Origin: Clostridiales bacterium
GTDB taxonomy: Bacteria > Bacillota > Clostridia > Christensenellales > DTU072
Assembly (NCBI GenBank): GCA_012800525.1
Contig: JAAZJD010000015.1
Span: 1-39,285, forward strand
DNA: 39,285 bases
Direction of reading: 5' to 3'
Shown here: positions 36,113 through 39,285 of the stretch, in pieces
Layout of the letters: each line of letters begins with the position of its first letter
Position numbering within the stretch: position 1 is the stretch's first letter
Translations under genes and position numbers: made by a program
The notes under the pieces: generated by a model
Database searches by the model: none
What the model saw: only the letters and a program-made list of their open reading frames with translations
Told to the model about the DNA's origin: nothing

Positions 36113-37567
36113 ATGAGTAGAGATTTGCTAAAACCAAAAAAAACATTAGATATTAAAAAAAAGATAGCTATTTATATTGCTATCAGTACTTTATTAATGC
36201 TTGTAGTGTTATGGGCATTTAATATTGGTTTTCTTGAGTTGTTTTATGGTGAATCCGCAAAAAATGACTCAAAAAGAGCAACAAGAATTATTTCTGAAAA
36301 TATAAATAGCATAAAAAGTGAAAATGCGCAATTTGCCATATTAGTTAAAAGATTAGCAAATGAACATTTGGTAAATATAGCAGTTGTTGATTCTGATGGG
36401 AATAGTCGTGCAAGTTATACGGTTCATGCAAATACTGAAATAGGATATGGTGATAAACAGGGAATGTTTTTTAGAGAAGCAAAAGACCACGGTGGATACT
36501 TTGAGCGAGAACAGCATATTTTTATAGAAGATTCTATTGTTAGATCATTTTTGATTCAGTCAACTATAATAAAAGCAAGTGATGGTGAAGAATATGCAGT
36601 TATAGTACAATGTCCTGTGTCATCAACAAAGAGGGAATTAAATATAGCTTTAAAGCAACTTGGAATTGTTTCTGCAATTTTGATTGTAATGTCACTGGGC
36701 ATTTCATATATAATCGGGCAATATGTTGCAATGCCTATAATAGATTTAAATGAATCTGCAAAGCACTTGACAACTGAAGAAGTAGAAATAGGCTTTGAAG
36801 GAAAAGGTTATAGGGAAATTATAGAGCTAAAAGAAACTCTAAATTATGCTCAAGCTGAAATTACTGCTTTAGATAAGTATAGGAAAGAGTTAATATCTAA
36901 CATTTCGCATGACCTTAGAACCCCTCTTGCATTGATAAAGGGATATAGCGAATTAATGAGAGATTTGCCAGGGGAAGCTACACCTGAGAACTTTGCAGTT
37001 GTCATAGGCGAAATAGATAGAATTACAAATTTAGTTTCTGATATGTTAGATTTATCCAAGCTTAATCAAAGTGAAAGAACATTAAACTTAGAATATTTTG
37101 ATATAGTTGAAGAAATGAAGGTTTTGTATGAAAGACACTCAAAACTGCTAGGGAATTTAGGATACATACTAGAGTTTCAAGCTGATGATGAAAAGGCATT
37201 TGTCTATGCTGATCAAGTAAAGATTTTGCAAGTTGTATATAATTTGATAAACAATGCTGTTACGTATTCTGGTGATGATAAACTAGTTATTTTAAAAGAA
37301 ACCTCAACAAAAGATAAAGTACGAATAGAAGTTATTGATAACGGCGAAGGTATTGATGTAGATATTTTGCCAAGAATTTGGGATAGATATTATAAATCAG
37401 AAAAAGCTCATAAGAGGGCAGATGTTGGAACAGGACTTGGTCTTTCCATAGTAAAAGGTGTTATGGGTTTACATCCAGGTGGAGTTTATGGGGTAATTAC
37501 CTCTAAAGGCGAAGGTTCAACTTTTTATATAGAACTTCCTAAAATTAAAGAAAGTGATATTGAGTAA
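36113..37567 (+). CDS. Membrane sensor histidine kinase (HAMP, HisKA, HATPase_c)
   Basis: Two TMs; ELISNISHDLRTPLALIKGYSELM (H-box), NNAVTYS (N), DNGEGID, GTGLGLSIVKGVM. Confidence 0.93.
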   Translation: MSRDLLKPKKTLDIKKKIAIYIAISTLLMLVVLWAFNIGFLELFYGESAKNDSKRATRIISENINSIKSENAQFAILVKRLANEHLVNIAVVDSDGNSRASYTVHANTEIGYGDKQGMFFREAKDHGGYFEREQHIFIEDSIVRSFLIQSTIIKASDGEEYAVIVQCPVSSTKRELNIALKQLGIVSAILIVMSLGISYIIGQYVAMPIIDLNESAKHLTTEEVEIGFEGKGYREIIELKETLNYAQAEITALDKYRKELISNISHDLRTPLALIKGYSELMRDLPGEATPENFAVVIGEIDRITNLVSDMLDLSKLNQSERTLNLEYFDIVEEMKVLYERHSKLLGNLGYILEFQADDEKAFVYADQVKILQVVYNLINNAVTYSGDDKLVILKETSTKDKVRIEVIDNGEGIDVDILPRIWDRYYKSEKAHKRADVGTGLGLSIVKGVMGLHPGGVYGVITSKGEGSTFYIELPKIKESDIE

Positions 37568-37604
37568 ATAGTTTTTAAGTTTTCAAAAAGCTAAATTTAC
37601 ATAT

Positions 37605-37634
37605 AAAAAAAGAGCCCGCTTGCTCGGCTCTTTG
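37605..37634. terminator. Terminator; stronger U tail on the minus strand
   Basis: aaaaAAAGAGCCcgcttgctcGGCTCTTTg. Confidence 0.8.
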
Positions 37635-37748
37635 TTTGTGGAGGAGGGATTGAGATTAAATAAAAATAAATAATTCATGAGGATGGTTATTTATTAAGTT
37701 TCATTTTACTGCTATAACCAGCAAGCGTGCGATGGTTTTTATTCCTTC
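37605..37748 (-). ncRNA. Candidate sRNA with C-rich anti-SD-like motifs
   Basis: Minus strand TATAAT (37759-37754), hairpin AACCA/TGGTT enclosing GCA/TGC, 9-bp hairpin AATAAATAA/TTATTTATT with loop CCATCCTCATGAA, single-stranded CCCTCCTCCAC, then a terminator with T-run. Confidence 0.4.
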
Positions 37749-37854
37749 GCTTAATTATATAATACATTATCAATATGAAGTTGAAGCAATGAAATATTGA
37801 TTAATTAGTGAAAATATTAAATTATTAAAGGGACAAAAATAGTCGTTTTTTGCT

Positions 37855-37882
37855 AAAAAGATTAAACGGATAGGGTTAAATC
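37855..37882 (-). terminator. Weak terminator for the HAD gene
   Basis: Minus strand GATTTAACcctatccGTTTAATCtttttagc (one mismatch). Confidence 0.4.
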
Positions 37883-37921
37883 GGCAAAAAATATGTTCAC
37901 ATTGGAGGAAACTTCAAATTA

Positions 37922-38557
37922 TTATTTTATTAATTTCCATAAATCGTGAGGGTGATCAATGAATCTTGTTGCTCCATCTTGTGCAATAACTTCCTTTAGT
38001 TCAAATCCCCATGTTACCGAAACATCCATAACATTTGCTGCAAGGGAAGTATGATAATCAACTCTACTGTCACCTAAGAAAACCGCATTTTCAGGTTTTC
38101 CTCCAACTTTATCTATAACATGTAAAAGCATATCTGGCTCAGGTTTCATTTTTATTTTTGGTGCTTCACCTAAGATATAGTCAAAAGCATTCGGAAAAAA
38201 ATGATTTAAAATAACGACAGCATCACGATGTCCTTTATTTGTGCATACACCAATTTTATAGTTTTTTCTTTTAAGTTCTTGAAGTAGTTCGCAAATTCCA
38301 TTATATGGTTTAGATTTAACATGATTACTGTGCGCATAATATGTTTTAAAGAGCCAAGTTGCTTTTTCAAGCTCTTTTATTTCGCCAAAAGCAGCTATTA
38401 TAAGTCTTTCAAATCCTCTTCCAACCAAAGATTGAACAGTCTCATAAGGAATGGCATCTCTTCCTAATGATACAAGAGTGTAGTTGAGTGCATTAGCTAA
38501 ATCTGGTAGCGTGTTAATCAATGTTCCATCTAAGTCAAATATTATTGTATCTTTCAT
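37922..38557 (-). CDS. HAD hydrolase, phosphoglycolate phosphatase-like
   Basis: IIFDLDGTLINTLPDLANALN, VCTNKGHRDAV, GEAPKIKMKPEPD, AVFLGDSRVDYHTSLAA. Start trimmed from 38587 to ATG 38557, which has a GGAG SD. Confidence 0.88.
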   Translation of the reverse strand: MKDTIIFDLDGTLINTLPDLANALNYTLVSLGRDAIPYETVQSLVGRGFERLIIAAFGEIKELEKATWLFKTYYAHSNHVKSKPYNGICELLQELKRKNYKIGVCTNKGHRDAVVILNHFFPNAFDYILGEAPKIKMKPEPDMLLHVIDKVGGKPENAVFLGDSRVDYHTSLAANVMDVSVTWGFELKEVIAQDGATRFIDHPHDLWKLIK

Positions 38558-38573
38558 TTGCCACTCCTTTAAG

Positions 38574-39260
38574 TCATTTTTTATCATCTTGTATTAAATC
38601 TTTAATAACTTCACTTGATATTATGAGTCCCATAATGGCTGGTGCATAGGGCATGCTGCCTGGTTGACTTTGCTCAGTTGTCACAGGCTTTTCTTTGCTA
38701 TAAACAACTTTTAAATCAGTAATACCTAAATCTTTTAGTTTTTTTCTCATGATTCTTGCAAGAGGGCATACAGAGGTCTTAGATATAGTAGAAATTTCAA
38801 ATAAAGTCGGTGAAATTTTGTTGCCAGCACCCATTGCAGAAATAATTTTTTTATTTGCTTCATAAGCTTTTTTTATTAGAAGAGTTTTGCTTTTAACACT
38901 ATCAATAGCATCAATAATATAGTTATATTTATCTAGTTTATAATTGTTAGCATTCGACTCATCATAAAATATATCAAAAGCTTCCACTTTGCAAGTAGGG
39001 TTAATGTCTAATACCCTCTCTTTTAAAACATCAACTTTTTTTAAGCCTATTGTTTTATGTGTTGCTATAATTTGCCTATTAATATTTGTAATATCAATTT
39101 TATCAAAATCAAATATATAAATGTGTCCAATACCAGCTCTTGCTAATGCTTCTACTACAAAGCCACCAACTCCACCAACACCAAAAACTGCTACATGAGA
39201 ATTGCTGAGTTTCTCTAAAGCTTCTTGACCAATTAACATTTGAGTTCGTAGAAATTGCAT
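38574..39260 (-). CDS. tcdA: ThiF/MoeB-family tRNA threonylcarbamoyladenosine dehydratase
   Basis: VAVFGVGGVGGFVVEALARAGIGHIYIFDFDKIDITNINRQI, DAIDSVKSKTLLI, MGAGNKISPTLFEI, PGSMPYAPAIMGLIISSEVI. Confidence 0.88.
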   Translation of the reverse strand: MQFLRTQMLIGQEALEKLSNSHVAVFGVGGVGGFVVEALARAGIGHIYIFDFDKIDITNINRQIIATHKTIGLKKVDVLKERVLDINPTCKVEAFDIFYDESNANNYKLDKYNYIIDAIDSVKSKTLLIKKAYEANKKIISAMGAGNKISPTLFEISTISKTSVCPLARIMRKKLKDLGITDLKVVYSKEKPVTTEQSQPGSMPYAPAIMGLIISSEVIKDLIQDDKK

Positions 39261-39285
39261 ATATCCCTTGAATACAATAATTTTA

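Noticed and set aside
37670-37697. Tiny plus-strand ORF ATGAGGATGGTTATTTATTAA near the candidate sRNA
   Set aside because: Six codons only and lies in a predicted stem-loop; no evidence of translation.

Overview
AT-rich window, probably from a low-GC Gram-positive (Clostridia-like) chromosome; the taxon is inferred from gene content, Shine-Dalgarno (SD) use and composition. About 25 real protein genes are present. No tRNA, rRNA, CRISPR array, integrase or transposase was seen. Left to right: a giant membrane-anchored surface protein that is 5'-truncated by the window edge; an SCP2-like + class-III aminotransferase operon behind a structured leader; rmuC; DUF2804 and DUF1846 genes; tilS-hpt-cca; birA-bioY behind a recognisable BirA box; a minus-strand cluster (CtpE-like P-type ATPase, duplicated DUF1538 membrane protein, two PII-like proteins); a sugar/glycan block (nanA, sialidase, GH5, PfkB kinase, a GH2-like and a GH32-like protein); HD-domain protein, mscL, ppa, an HtrA-like protease, an OmpR-type two-component system, an HAD phosphatase and tcdA. 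The most interesting items are: (1) the PII/PII-like/DUF1538/P-type ATPase cluster; (2) a divergent pair of apparent pseudo-glycosidases (GH2-like and GH32-like) lacking canonical catalytic carboxylates, with promoters suggesting leaderless mRNAs; (3) a candidate ~145-nt minus-strand sRNA with two C-rich anti-SD-like motifs in predicted unpaired positions; (4) a local tandem duplication of the pfkB gene tail. All calls come from reading the sequence by eye; no database search or folding program was run.
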